DNA of 64,000 bases from JBGQOG01 sp052113705. Its GTDB lineage: Bacteria > Pseudomonadota > Alphaproteobacteria > Rhodobacterales > Rhodobacteraceae. The stretch's first letter is position 1, and each line of letters starts with the position of its first letter. The stretch spans positions 68,652 to 132,651 of the forward strand of contig NZ_JBGQOG010000012.1 in NCBI RefSeq assembly GCF_052113705.1, in the 5' to 3' direction. Under the pieces are notes generated by a model. The model saw only the letters and a program-made list of their open reading frames with translations, was not told the origin of the DNA and searched no databases. The position numbers were made by a program, and so were the translations under genes. This document shows, one piece after another, positions 23,833-33,201 of the stretch.

Positions 23833-25674
23833 TCACTCGTCCGGCAAAATCCGCACGGCACCCTTGTCTGCGGAGGCCGCGAATTTCGCATAGACCTTCA
23901 GCGCCGCCGAGACATTGCGCTTGCGTTTCTCAACCGGCTTCCAGCCTGCCGCATCCTGTGCCGCCCGGCGCGCGGCCAGCTCGGCATCATCCACCAGAAG
24001 GTTGATCGAGCGGTTGGGGATGTCGATGGCGATCTTGTCGCCATCGCGCACCAGACCGATGGCGCCGCCCGAGGCCGCTTCCGGCGAGGCATGGCCGATC
24101 GACAGGCCCGAGGTGCCGCCCGAGAAGCGGCCATCGGTGATCAGCGCGCAGTCTTTGCCCAGTCCCTTCGATTTCAGATAGGAGGTCGGGTAGAGCATTT
24201 CCTGCATGCCCGGCCCGCCTTTCGGCCCCTCATAGCGGATCACCACCACATCGCCGGCCTGCACCTTGTTGTTCAGAATGCCCAGAACCGCGCTGTCCTG
24301 GCTTTCAAACACCTTCGCATTGCCGGTGAACACCCAGATCGACGGATCGACCCCGGCGGTTTTCACCACGCAGCCATCCAGCGCGATATTGCCCTTGAGC
24401 ACCGCCAGACCACCGTCCTTGGTGAAGGCATGTTCGCCCGAGCGGATCACGCCCGTCTCGCGGTCGGTGTCCAGATCCGGCCACATCGAGGATTGGCTGA
24501 AGGCGGTCTGCGTCGGCACGCCGCCCGGCGCGGCCAGGAAGAGGTTGCGCACCTCGGGGTCGTTGCTGCGCGCGATATCCCATTGGTCAATCGCGGCGCC
24601 CAGCGTCGGCGCATGGACGGTGGCGCAATCGCGCTCGATCAGACCCGCGCGGTCCAGCTCGCCCAGGATCGACATGATGCCGCCCGCGCGGTGCACGTCT
24701 TCGATATGCACATCGGCCTTGTTCGGCGCGACCTTGCACAGGCAGGGCACATGTCGCGACAGCGCGTCAATGTCATCCATGGTGAAGTCGATGCCACCTT
24801 CCTGCGCAGCGGCCAGGATATGCAGCACGGTGTTGGTCGAGCCGCCCATGGCAATGTCCAGCGCCATCGCGTTCTTGAACGCCCGGCGGTCCATCACATT
24901 GCGCGGCAGGATCGAGGTGTCATCTTGCTCGTAATAGCGGCGCGCCAGATCGACGATGCGGCGCCCGGCCTCCAGGAACAGCTCCTTGCGGAACGCATGG
25001 GTGGCCAGCGTCGTGCCATTGCCCGGCAATGCCACACCCAGAGCCTCGGTCAGGCAGTTCATCGAATTGGCGGTGAACATGCCCGAGCAGGAGCCACAGG
25101 TCGGGCAGGCGTTTTGCTCGATCGCCAGCACATCGGCATCGCTCACCCGCTCATCGGCGGCGGCGACCATGGCGTCAACCAGATCCATCGCCACCACGCG
25201 GCCATCGCCCAAGGTGACCTTGCCGGCCTCCATCGGGCCGCCGGAGACAAAGATCACCGGGATGTTGATCCGCATCGCGGCCAGGAGCATCCCCGGGGTG
25301 ATCTTGTCGCAGTTCGAGATGCAGACCATCGCATCGGCGCAATGGGCATTGACCATATATTCCACGGAATCGGCGATCAGCTCGCGCGAGGGCAGCGAAT
25401 AGAGCATGCCGTCATGGCCCATCGCAATGCCATCATCCACCGCGATGGTGTTGAATTCCTTTGCGATACCACCCGCCGCCTCCACTTCGCGCGCGACCAT
25501 CTGGCCCAGATCCTTGAGGTGGACATGGCCGGGGACGAATTGGGTAAAGCTGTTGACGATGGCGATGATCGGCTTGCCGAAGTCACTGTCTTTGACGCCG
25601 GTTGCACGCCAGAGGCCACGTGCCCCTGCCATGTTGCGGCCGTGAGTGGTGGTGCGTGAGCGATATGCAGGCAT
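23833..25674 (-). CDS. ilvD: Dihydroxy-acid dehydratase
   Basis: A 613-residue Fe-S dehydratase of valine, leucine and isoleucine synthesis, making 2-oxo acids from 2,3-dihydroxy acids. The N-terminal SRTTTHGRNMAGARGLWRATG is the IlvD signature. Cluster cysteines appear in SNCDKITPGM and ACPTCGSCSGMFTANSMN, and the C-terminal DGRFSGGTSGLSIGH is intact. Length fits the family (about 610). It is a lone minus-strand gene between the ArsR terminator and the decarboxylase. Confidence 0.96.
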   Translation of the reverse strand: MPAYRSRTTTHGRNMAGARGLWRATGVKDSDFGKPIIAIVNSFTQFVPGHVHLKDLGQMVAREVEAAGGIAKEFNTIAVDDGIAMGHDGMLYSLPSRELIADSVEYMVNAHCADAMVCISNCDKITPGMLLAAMRINIPVIFVSGGPMEAGKVTLGDGRVVAMDLVDAMVAAADERVSDADVLAIEQNACPTCGSCSGMFTANSMNCLTEALGVALPGNGTTLATHAFRKELFLEAGRRIVDLARRYYEQDDTSILPRNVMDRRAFKNAMALDIAMGGSTNTVLHILAAAQEGGIDFTMDDIDALSRHVPCLCKVAPNKADVHIEDVHRAGGIMSILGELDRAGLIERDCATVHAPTLGAAIDQWDIARSNDPEVRNLFLAAPGGVPTQTAFSQSSMWPDLDTDRETGVIRSGEHAFTKDGGLAVLKGNIALDGCVVKTAGVDPSIWVFTGNAKVFESQDSAVLGILNNKVQAGDVVVIRYEGPKGGPGMQEMLYPTSYLKSKGLGKDCALITDGRFSGGTSGLSIGHASPEAASGGAIGLVRDGDKIAIDIPNRSINLLVDDAELAARRAAQDAAGWKPVEKRKRNVSAALKVYAKFAASADKGAVRILPDE

Positions 25675-25827
25675 GCGTCCGGTCCTGTGCAGTATGGCTG
25701 ATTGTGACGGTATTGGGCCGTCTCGCCCCGAAGGGCAAGGTCAATTCCGGATTTTCGGCCCGAAACCGCCGGGTAATTTCCGCCGCACTGCGGCATCTAT
25801 CCCCCGGCGATCCCGTGCCCTGCGGCA

Positions 25828-28128
25828 TCAATTGCCGGGGTCGAGCGCCACGCAATCGGCGAAATACTGCACGGTGCCATCCTCGGCCACCTCTTGCACC
25901 AGCCCGTGAATATCGGTTTCAAAACCGGGGCAGGTGCGCGCGAATTCGCGGTTGAACTTCAGATATTCAACGATCTTGCGGTTGAACACCTCGCCCGGGA
26001 TCAGCAGCGGAATGCCCGGCGGATAGGGGGTCACGAGGCTGGTGGTGATCCGGCCTTCCAGATCGTCGATCGGCACCCGCTCGGTCGTGCGCCGCGCGAT
26101 ATGCGAGAAGGCGTCCGCGGGTTTCATCGCGGGCATATGGTCGCTCAGATACATATCCGTCGAGAGGATCGCCACATCGTATTTCGCATAGAGCTGGTGG
26201 ACGTGCTGGCAGAGGTCCCGCAGGCCCATCTTTTCATAGCGCGGATGCTTGGCGCAGAACTCGGGCATGGTCCGCCAGAGCGGATGGTTGCGGTCATAAT
26301 CATCCTTGAACTGCTGCAGCGCCGCCAACAGCGTGTTCCAGCGGCCCTTGGTGATGCCGATGGTGAACATGATGAAAAAGCTGTAGAGGCCGGTTTTCTC
26401 GACCACAACGCCATGCTCCGTCAGGTATTTCGACACGATCGAGGCGGGAATCCCCGTCTCTTCAAAACGGCCATCGAGATTGAGGCCGGGGGTAATCAGC
26501 GTCGCCTTGATCGGGTCGAGCATGTTGAACCCCGGCGCCATATCGCCAAAGCCGTGCCAGCTGTCCTCGCCATCGCGCTGCACGCCATCGGCATCGGTGC
26601 GCCGCAGCACCCAATCCTTGTTGCGGCCGAGGCCCTCTTCTTCCAGCTCGTCCGGACCCCAGACCTGGAACCACCATTCATCATCGCCAAACTCCGCATC
26701 CACCTTGCGCATCGCGCGGCGGAAATCGAGCGCCTCAAGGATGCTTTCCTCGACCAGAGCGGTGCCGCCCGGCGGCTCCATCATCGCCGCCGCCACATCG
26801 CAGCTGGCGATGATGCTGTATTGCGGGCTGGTCGAGGTGTGCATCAGATAGGCCTCGTTGAAGAGGTGCCGGTCCAGCTTGGTGTCCTGGCTGTCCTGCA
26901 CCAGCACATGGCTGGCCTGGCTGATCCCGGCCAGCAATTTGTGAATGGATTGCGTGGCATAGGTGACCGAATGCTTGGTGCGCGCGCGTTTGCGGCCCAT
27001 GGCGTGATAGCTGCCATAGAACGGGTGGAAGGCCGCATGCGGCAACCAGGCCTCGTCGAAATGCAGGTTCTCGACATAACCATCCAGGAGACCCTTGATG
27101 GTCTCGGTGTTGTAAAGCACCCCGTCATAGGTCGATTGTGTCAGCGTCATGATGCGCGGCTTGACCGTCTCGGCATCCACCCCGGCCAGCAGCGGATTGG
27201 CGCGGATCTTGGCCTTGATCGTCTCGATCTCGAACTCGCTTTGCGGGATCGGGCCGATGATGCCGTAGTGGTTGCGGGTGGGCTTGAGGAACACCGGCAC
27301 CGCCCCGGTCATGATGATCGAATGCAGGATCGATTTGTGGCAGTTGCGGTCGACCACCACCACATCGCCCGGCGCGACAGTATGGTGCCAGACCATCTTG
27401 TTCGAGGTCGAGGTGCCGTTGGTCACGAAGAAACAGTGATCGGCATTGAAGATCCGCGCGGCGTTGCGCTCGGAGGCGCCGATCGCGCCGTTATGGTCCA
27501 GCAGCTGGCCGAGTTCCTCGACCGCGTTGCAGACATCGGCGCGCAGCATGTTTTCACCGTAAAACTGGTGATACATCTGGCCAATCGGGCTTTTCAGGAA
27601 GGCCACGCCCCCCGAATGCCCCGGGCAATGCCACGAGTAAGAGCCATCCTCGGCGTAATCCAGAAGCGCCTTGAAGAAGGGCGGCTGGATGCCTTCCAGA
27701 TATTGTTTGGCCTCGCGGATGATGTGGCGGGCCACGAATTCCGGCGTATCCTCGAACATATGGATAAAGCCGTGCAGCTCGCGCAGAATGTCATTGGGCA
27801 GGTGGCGGCTGGTCTTGGTCTCGCCATAGACATAGATCGGCACATCGGCGTTTTTCCAGCGCACTTCCTCGATGAAGCTGCGCAGATTGACCACCGCCGG
27901 GTCCAGATCGGGACCGGGGCTGAACTCTTCGTCGTCAATGGACAGCACAAAGGCCGAGGCGCGCGATTGCTGCTGCGCGAATTGCGACAGATCGCCATAG
28001 CTGGTGACGCCCAGCACCTCGAAACCCTCTTTCTCGATGGCCTCAGCCATGGCGCGGATGCCCAGACCCGAGGAGTTCTCCGAACGGAAATCTTCGTCGA
28101 TGATGACGATGGGGAAGCGGAATTTCAT
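25828..28128 (-). CDS. Orn/Lys/Arg decarboxylase (fold-III-type, long form)
   Basis: A 766-residue PLP decarboxylase of the AdiA/CadA/SpeC long type, which removes CO2 from a basic amino acid. The N-terminal wing (residues 1-130) is receiver-like (IVIIDEDFRSENSSGLGI). The PLP lysine is Lys397 in SVTYATQSIHKLLAGISQ, and HFDEAWLPHAAFHPFYG carries the aspartate of the cofactor site. Lysine, arginine and ornithine cannot be told apart by eye. With davBA and puuAB nearby it would supply cadaverine, agmatine or putrescine, a link that is only inferred. It lies upstream of ilvD on the same strand with a 153-base gap. Confidence 0.88.
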   Translation of the reverse strand: MKFRFPIVIIDEDFRSENSSGLGIRAMAEAIEKEGFEVLGVTSYGDLSQFAQQQSRASAFVLSIDDEEFSPGPDLDPAVVNLRSFIEEVRWKNADVPIYVYGETKTSRHLPNDILRELHGFIHMFEDTPEFVARHIIREAKQYLEGIQPPFFKALLDYAEDGSYSWHCPGHSGGVAFLKSPIGQMYHQFYGENMLRADVCNAVEELGQLLDHNGAIGASERNAARIFNADHCFFVTNGTSTSNKMVWHHTVAPGDVVVVDRNCHKSILHSIIMTGAVPVFLKPTRNHYGIIGPIPQSEFEIETIKAKIRANPLLAGVDAETVKPRIMTLTQSTYDGVLYNTETIKGLLDGYVENLHFDEAWLPHAAFHPFYGSYHAMGRKRARTKHSVTYATQSIHKLLAGISQASHVLVQDSQDTKLDRHLFNEAYLMHTSTSPQYSIIASCDVAAAMMEPPGGTALVEESILEALDFRRAMRKVDAEFGDDEWWFQVWGPDELEEEGLGRNKDWVLRRTDADGVQRDGEDSWHGFGDMAPGFNMLDPIKATLITPGLNLDGRFEETGIPASIVSKYLTEHGVVVEKTGLYSFFIMFTIGITKGRWNTLLAALQQFKDDYDRNHPLWRTMPEFCAKHPRYEKMGLRDLCQHVHQLYAKYDVAILSTDMYLSDHMPAMKPADAFSHIARRTTERVPIDDLEGRITTSLVTPYPPGIPLLIPGEVFNRKIVEYLKFNREFARTCPGFETDIHGLVQEVAEDGTVQYFADCVALDPGN

Positions 28129-28463
28129 GGAACTCTCCTACCAGGATATCAGCGGTGGGCCGGAAAACAGCAATCGGAACGGCGCAGCAGGCAAGGGGTC
28201 ACCAAAGCCCGGGGTGCTGGACAGTTTGGCGCAGGATTCAGCGCCGTTTCTTTCTGGTGAACCCGCCATAGTCAAGGGCCGCGATCCGCTCGTCGCTGCC
28301 AGTTTACCAGAATATCACAAAGCCCGCCCCGCAACCTGCCCTGCCCGCTCTCCAATGGAACACCCCGCCCCGGCAGCGGGTTCCCCCGGCGCGTGTTGCA
28401 TGGCACAAAGACCGGGCTGTCGCCCGGCACGGCGGCCCGCAGGATGCACGCAAAGAGGGTGAC
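28129..28463. other. Divergent intergenic region, no gene seen
   Basis: The 335 bases between the decarboxylase and pxpA starts hold only short arginine/proline-rich frames. The pxpA ribosome site (GAGGGTG) is at its right end. Confidence 0.45.
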
Positions 28464-29216
28464 ATGGATCTGAACAGTGATCTTGGCGAAAGTTTCGGCG
28501 CCTGGCAGATCGGCGATGATGCGGCGATGCTCGACATCGTCACCTCGGCCAATATTGCCTGTGGTTTTCACGCGGGCGATCCGGTGGGGATTTTGCGCAG
28601 CCTGCTGGCCGCGGCCGCGCGGGGGGTGCAGGTGGGCGCGCATGTGGGTTACCCGGATCTGGTGGGCTTTGGCCGCCGCAAGATGCAGATCCCGGCGCCG
28701 GAGCTGACGGCGGACGTGATCTATCAGATCGGTGCCTTGCAGGGGCTGGCGCGGGCGGCGGGCACCCGGGTGAGCTATGTCAAACCCCATGGTGCGCTCT
28801 ACAACACGATGGCCACCGATCTGGCCGAGGCGGATGCGGTGATTGCCGCGATCAAGGCGGTCGACCCGTCACTCGCGCTGATGGCACTGGCAGGGGCGCC
28901 GGTCGTGGCCCATGCCCGGGCGGCGGGCCTGCGGGTGATCTGTGAGGCCTTTGCCGACCGCGCCTATACCGCGGAGGGCGCGCTGGTCGCACGGTCCACG
29001 CCCGGCGCCGTGCTGCATGACCCGGAGGAGATTGCCGCACGGATGCTGCGGCTGGCGCGCGAGGGGGTGATCGAGGCCATCACCGGCGAGACGCTGCGCC
29101 TTGATGCGCAATCCATCTGCGTGCATGGCGACAATCCGGCGGCGGTGGCGATTGCCCGTCATCTGGCCCAGAGCCTGCGCGGCCGCGGCATCACCCTCGC
29201 CGCATCGGGGGCCTGA
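28464..29216 (+). CDS. pxpA: LamB/YcsF-family 5-oxoprolinase subunit A-like protein (lone copy)
   Basis: A 250-residue LamB/YcsF protein starting MDLNSDLGESFGAW, the family's opening. With PxpB and PxpC it makes prokaryotic 5-oxoprolinase, which opens 5-oxoproline using ATP; PxpA holds the polysaccharide-deacetylase-like fold. Here no pxpB or pxpC is adjacent. A second copy, at 44541-45305, sits in a full pxp operon. The two share RKMQIPAPEL/RKMEMALPEL-type motifs and YVKPHGALYN/HMNPHGALGN. It converges on the ABC ATPase gene of the long minus-strand operon. Confidence 0.85.
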   Translation: MDLNSDLGESFGAWQIGDDAAMLDIVTSANIACGFHAGDPVGILRSLLAAAARGVQVGAHVGYPDLVGFGRRKMQIPAPELTADVIYQIGALQGLARAAGTRVSYVKPHGALYNTMATDLAEADAVIAAIKAVDPSLALMALAGAPVVAHARAAGLRVICEAFADRAYTAEGALVARSTPGAVLHDPEEIAARMLRLAREGVIEAITGETLRLDAQSICVHGDNPAAVAIARHLAQSLRGRGITLAASGA

Positions 29217-29243
29217 CGGGGCGGCCCGGAGGCCACCGCCCGT

Positions 29244-30329
29244 TCAGGCCTTGGCAAAGGCCTGTGCCGTTTCGGGCTGCCAGCGCATGTAAAGATGGTC
29301 CCCCCGGGTGACGCGCCCGGCCAAAGGATGCCGGAAATCAAGCCGCACCGACAGCCCCTCTCCCCAGCCGGTTTCCACATCCACCGTGATGTTATTGCCC
29401 AGAAATGTCGTATCGCGCACCGTCACCGGCAGGGTCGCGCCATGGCCTACTGCCTCGGCCGAGAGGTCAATGCGCTCGGGGCGCAGCATCACCTCGGCGG
29501 CCGTGCCGCTCTGGCCCGCGCCATGCAGCGGAATCCCCGCCACTTCGGTGCCATTGGGAAACCGCAACGCGACCGTCTCGCCCGAGCGTCCGGCGATCTC
29601 GGCCGCCAGAAAGGTGCTGTCACCGATGAAATCCGCCACAAAGCGGGTGGCGGGATTTGCGTAAAGCTCGGGGCCCGTGCCCACCTGCTCAATCCGGCCC
29701 TTGTTGAAAATCGCGATCCGGTCCGAGAGGCGCAACGCCTCCTCCTGATCATGGGTCACATAAAGCACCGTGACCCCGGTCTCCTGATGGATGCGGCGGA
29801 TCTCATGCTGGATCTCTTCGCGGAGTTTCTTGTCCAGCGCCGAGAGGGGCTCATCCATCAGGAGCACGGGCGGATCATAGACGAGCGCCCGCGCGAGTGC
29901 CACGCGCTGCTGCTGGCCGCCGGACATTTTCGCGGGCATCCGGTCCTCAAACCCCGTGAGACGCACGAGTTCCAGCGCGCGGGCCACCTTCTTGCGGATC
30001 TCATCCTCCGCCATCCGCCGCACCCGCAGCGGAAAGGCGATGTTCTCGCCCACACTCAGATGCGGGAAGAGCGTATAGCGCTGAAACACCATACCGATAT
30101 TGCGCTTGTTCGACGGCATCGCGAGGATCGAGCGGCCATTCAGGAGGATGTCCCCCGCCGTCGGGTCCTGAAACCCGGCGAGGATATAGAGCGTGGTCGA
30201 TTTGCCCGAACCGGAGGGGCCGAGAAAGGTCATGAACTCGCCCTGCGCGATCTTCAGCTCGACATGTTCGGCGGCCACCACCTCGCCAAAGGTTTTGCGC
30301 AGGCCGTTGATGTGCAGATAGGCGGTCAT
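29244..30329 (-). CDS. ABC importer ATPase, polyamine/opine (PotA) type
   Basis: A 361-residue nucleotide-binding subunit. Walker A is residues 37-45 (GPSGSGKST), signature SGGQQQR, Walker B LLMDEP, and a C-terminal TOBE domain from about 280 (VMLRPERIDL). The subfamily is that of spermidine/putrescine, iron and 2-aminoethylphosphonate importers. It is the last gene of a nine-gene operon and overlaps the upstream permease (30326-30329). It converges on pxpA with no strong terminator. Confidence 0.88.
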   Translation of the reverse strand: MTAYLHINGLRKTFGEVVAAEHVELKIAQGEFMTFLGPSGSGKSTTLYILAGFQDPTAGDILLNGRSILAMPSNKRNIGMVFQRYTLFPHLSVGENIAFPLRVRRMAEDEIRKKVARALELVRLTGFEDRMPAKMSGGQQQRVALARALVYDPPVLLMDEPLSALDKKLREEIQHEIRRIHQETGVTVLYVTHDQEEALRLSDRIAIFNKGRIEQVGTGPELYANPATRFVADFIGDSTFLAAEIAGRSGETVALRFPNGTEVAGIPLHGAGQSGTAAEVMLRPERIDLSAEAVGHGATLPVTVRDTTFLGNNITVDVETGWGEGLSVRLDFRHPLAGRVTRGDHLYMRWQPETAQAFAKA

Positions 30330-31126
30330 TTCGATTTTCCTTTGCGCATGAGCGCGGCCAAAAGCATCAGCCCGAGGGTGAGGGCCAGCATGAGGGTGGA
30401 GGCGGCGGCGATCACCGGCGTCAGATCCTGTCGCAGCGTGGCCCAGATCCGGACCGGCAGGGTTTGCAGCGTTGGGCTGGCCATGAAGATGGCCACGACC
30501 ACCTCATCCCAGCTGACCAGAAACGAGAAGAGCGCGGCGGAGAAGATACCGTGCCGGATGGCGGGCAGGGTCACCCGCCAGCGCGCCTCCCAGGGGCTGG
30601 CGCCGCAGAGGATGGCCGCCTCTTCGATCATCGGGTCAAAGGTTTCCAGCGCGCCCGAGATGGCGATCACCGAGAAGGGCAGCGCCAGCACCAGATGCGC
30701 CAGCACAAAGCCGGTGAGCGTGCCGCCAAGGCCCAGTTTCAGGAACAGCGCATAGATGGCGACGGCAAAGACCACCACCGGCAGCACCATCGGGGTGAGG
30801 AAAAAGGCGCGCATCACCTCGCGGCCGCGAAACTGCCAGCGGGTCAGCGCCATCGCGGCAAGCCCCCCCAGCACCACCGACAGCAGGGTGACCAGCACGC
30901 CGATCCGGGCAGAGGTCCAGGCAGCTTCGATCCAGCGCGGATCGGCAAGGAGTTCCTCGTACCATTTCAGCGTCCAGCCCGGCGGCGGGAATTGCAGCCA
31001 GCGCGAATTGCCAAAGGAGAGCGCCACGATAAAGAGGATGGGCAGCAGGAGGAACAGGCAGGCCAGAAGCGCGATCGCGCCCAATATCCAGCGCCAGGGG
31101 CCAAGACGGTCGTAATCGAGCAACAT
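30326..31126 (-). CDS. ABC importer permease (PotC-like)
   Basis: A 266-residue permease with six hydrophobic segments and the coupling-helix motif EEAAILCGASPWEARWRVTLPAI (EAA loop). The start is taken at the ATG at 31126 (MLLDYDRLGPW), 1-2 bases after the previous permease's stop. It pairs with the next permease to form the membrane channel of the importer. Confidence 0.87.
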   Translation of the reverse strand: MLLDYDRLGPWRWILGAIALLACLFLLLPILFIVALSFGNSRWLQFPPPGWTLKWYEELLADPRWIEAAWTSARIGVLVTLLSVVLGGLAAMALTRWQFRGREVMRAFFLTPMVLPVVVFAVAIYALFLKLGLGGTLTGFVLAHLVLALPFSVIAISGALETFDPMIEEAAILCGASPWEARWRVTLPAIRHGIFSAALFSFLVSWDEVVVAIFMASPTLQTLPVRIWATLRQDLTPVIAAASTLMLALTLGLMLLAALMRKGKSK

Positions 31127-31127
31127 C

Positions 31128-32006
31128 TTATGCCTCCCGCTGCGCCGCATAGCGGATCTGCAGCGCATAAAGCGCCAGCGTCACCACCAGAAGAACAAAG
31201 GCCAATGCGCCGCCCATGCCCCAGTTGACCAGGCTTTGCACCTGCTGCGCGATCAGCTCGGCCAGCATCATGTTGGAGGTGCCCCCGAGCAGCGCGGGTG
31301 TCACGAAATAGCCCAGCGACATCACGAAAACCATCAGCGCGCCGGAGGCGACACCGGGCCGCGCCAAGGGCCAGAGGATCCGGGTCAGCGCCTGCCACCG
31401 GGTCGCGCCACACAGCGCCGCCGCGCGCAGGATGCCGGGGTCAATCTTGGAAAGCACGCCATAGAGCGGCATCACCATGAAGGGCAGCATGATATAGACC
31501 ATGCCAATCGTCACCCCCACCAGATTGTTGACGAGAGTCAGCGGCTGATCGATCAGACCCAGATCCATCAGCGTGCGGTTGATCAGCCCGGTGCGCTGCA
31601 AGAGCACCATCCAGGCATAGGTCCGCGCCAGCAGATTGGTCCACATCGACAAAAGGATCAGCGCAAAGATCACCCCCGCCGTCCGGCGCGAAAACACCGT
31701 CAGCCCCCAGGCCAGCGGAAAGGCAATCAGCACGGTGATCGCCGTCACCAGGCCCGAGACAAGAAAGGTGTTGAAGAAGATCCGCGCATAGGTCGGCGTA
31801 CCAAACAGCGTAAGGTAGTTTTGCAGCCCCGGCGCGGGCTCGGTGACCGAGCGGGCCAGCAGCATGACCACCGGCACCACGAAAAACGCGATCAAAACCA
31901 GAAGCATCGGCGCGCTGAAGCCCAGAATGCGGCGCGCCAGCGGCGAGAGCCGCCGTGCCCGCGCAGGCGGCGGGGGAACGGCAGAGGGGGCGGCGGTCGT
32001 GGACAT
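31128..32006 (-). CDS. ABC importer permease (PotB-like)
   Basis: A 292-residue permease with six hydrophobic segments and an EAA-type loop (LRAAALCGATRWQALTRILWPLARPG). The N-terminal 25 residues are proline/alanine-rich and cytoplasmic. It follows the substrate-binding protein gene by 81 bases. Both permeases belong to the spermidine/putrescine importer type. Confidence 0.87.
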   Translation of the reverse strand: MSTTAAPSAVPPPPARARRLSPLARRILGFSAPMLLVLIAFFVVPVVMLLARSVTEPAPGLQNYLTLFGTPTYARIFFNTFLVSGLVTAITVLIAFPLAWGLTVFSRRTAGVIFALILLSMWTNLLARTYAWMVLLQRTGLINRTLMDLGLIDQPLTLVNNLVGVTIGMVYIMLPFMVMPLYGVLSKIDPGILRAAALCGATRWQALTRILWPLARPGVASGALMVFVMSLGYFVTPALLGGTSNMMLAELIAQQVQSLVNWGMGGALAFVLLVVTLALYALQIRYAAQREA

Positions 32007-32087
32007 GGGTCGGATCCTCGGGAGGGTTGCGATGTCAGTGAGGCCGTGTTGGGGAGCGGCCGCAGCCGCACCCCGGGTTTGGCGGGC

Positions 32088-33104
32088 TTACTCGGCCTGC
32101 CAGGCGTACCAGCGGTTGCCGATCTCATCGCGGTGTGCGGCCCAATAGGCCATATCCGCATTGATCTGCGTCTCGGGATGAGCATCGGGCAAGGTGGCGC
32201 GCACGCCCTCGGCCATCAGCGCGGCGGAGCCGGTGTTGACCGGCGCATAGCCCGAGACGGTGGCGAAATCGGCCTGCGCCCCCGCCGAGGTGGCCGCCGC
32301 GATGAACTTCATCGCCGCCTCCTTGTTCTTGCTGCCTTTCGGAACCACCAGCGCGTCGGCGGCGGTGATGTTCTGATCCCAGCTCACACCGACATCCACG
32401 CCATCGGCCATCAGCGCGGCAATCCGGCCGTTCCAGAAAAAGCCGATCGGCGCCTCACCCGAAGCCAGCAGTTGCTGCGATTGTGCGCCGCCGGTCCACC
32501 AGATGATCTCGGATTTGATCGTGTCGAGCTTTTTGAACGCGCGGTCGAGGTCGAGCGGATAGAGATCGGCGGGCGCCACGCCATCGGCGATCAGCGCGGC
32601 CTCCAGCACGCCCGGGGCGGACCACTTGTAAAAGGTGCGTTTGCCGGGGAATTTCTCCACATCAAACAGATCGGCCAGGGTGGCGGGCTGCGTCTCGACA
32701 TAGGTGGCCGGGTCAAAGCCGATCACGAAGGAATAGTAGAACGAGCCCACCGCATAATCCGAGACAAAGCGCGGATCGAGGCTGGATTTGTCGATGATCG
32801 AGAAGTCCAGCGGCTCCAACAGCCCCTTGTCACCCGCCTGCAAGGCATAGTCGAATTCCGCATCCACCACATCCCAGGACACGGCATTGCCTTCGACCAT
32901 CGCCTGCAGTTTGCCGTAATCGGTCGGGCCATCCTGCACGACGTCGATGCCGGTGGCGGCGGTGAAGGGCACGGCCCATTCCGAGGTTTGGGCATCCTGG
33001 GTGGTGCCGCCCCAGCTGGTGAACACCATCGGGTCGGCAAAAGCGGTGCCGGTGGCCAGAAGGGCCGCGGTCAGGCTGCCGAGGGTAAGGGGGATCAAAC
33101 GCAT
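32088..33104 (-). CDS. Periplasmic substrate-binding protein of the importer (PotD-like)
   Basis: A 338-residue binding protein with a Sec signal peptide (MRLIPLTLGSLTAALLATGTAFA, cleaved before DPMVF). The mature start MVFTSWGGTTQDAQ is the PotD/extracellular-solute-binding pattern. It lies in an operon with monooxygenase and aldehyde dehydrogenase genes, so its ligand is probably the substrate of that pathway; no specificity can be read. Confidence 0.85.
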   Translation of the reverse strand: MRLIPLTLGSLTAALLATGTAFADPMVFTSWGGTTQDAQTSEWAVPFTAATGIDVVQDGPTDYGKLQAMVEGNAVSWDVVDAEFDYALQAGDKGLLEPLDFSIIDKSSLDPRFVSDYAVGSFYYSFVIGFDPATYVETQPATLADLFDVEKFPGKRTFYKWSAPGVLEAALIADGVAPADLYPLDLDRAFKKLDTIKSEIIWWTGGAQSQQLLASGEAPIGFFWNGRIAALMADGVDVGVSWDQNITAADALVVPKGSKNKEAAMKFIAAATSAGAQADFATVSGYAPVNTGSAALMAEGVRATLPDAHPETQINADMAYWAAHRDEIGNRWYAWQAE

Positions 33105-33201
33105 TCTCTGTCACTCCACTGTTGTTGGATTGCGCCATATCTTTCGCGGTCCCGTCCGCGGCGCGGCGGCGGGGTATCGGGTGGTTCGCGGGGCAGCAGG
33201 C

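Noticed and set aside
23599..25659. Plus-strand frame of 686 codons opposite ilvD
   Set aside because: It is fully antisense to the well-conserved dihydroxy-acid dehydratase; its translation is His/Arg-rich with no family signature, as expected for a shadow frame in GC-rich DNA.
25894..28260. Plus-strand frame of 788 codons opposite the decarboxylase
   Set aside because: It is longer than the real gene but is antisense to clear PLP-decarboxylase motifs and contains none of its own.
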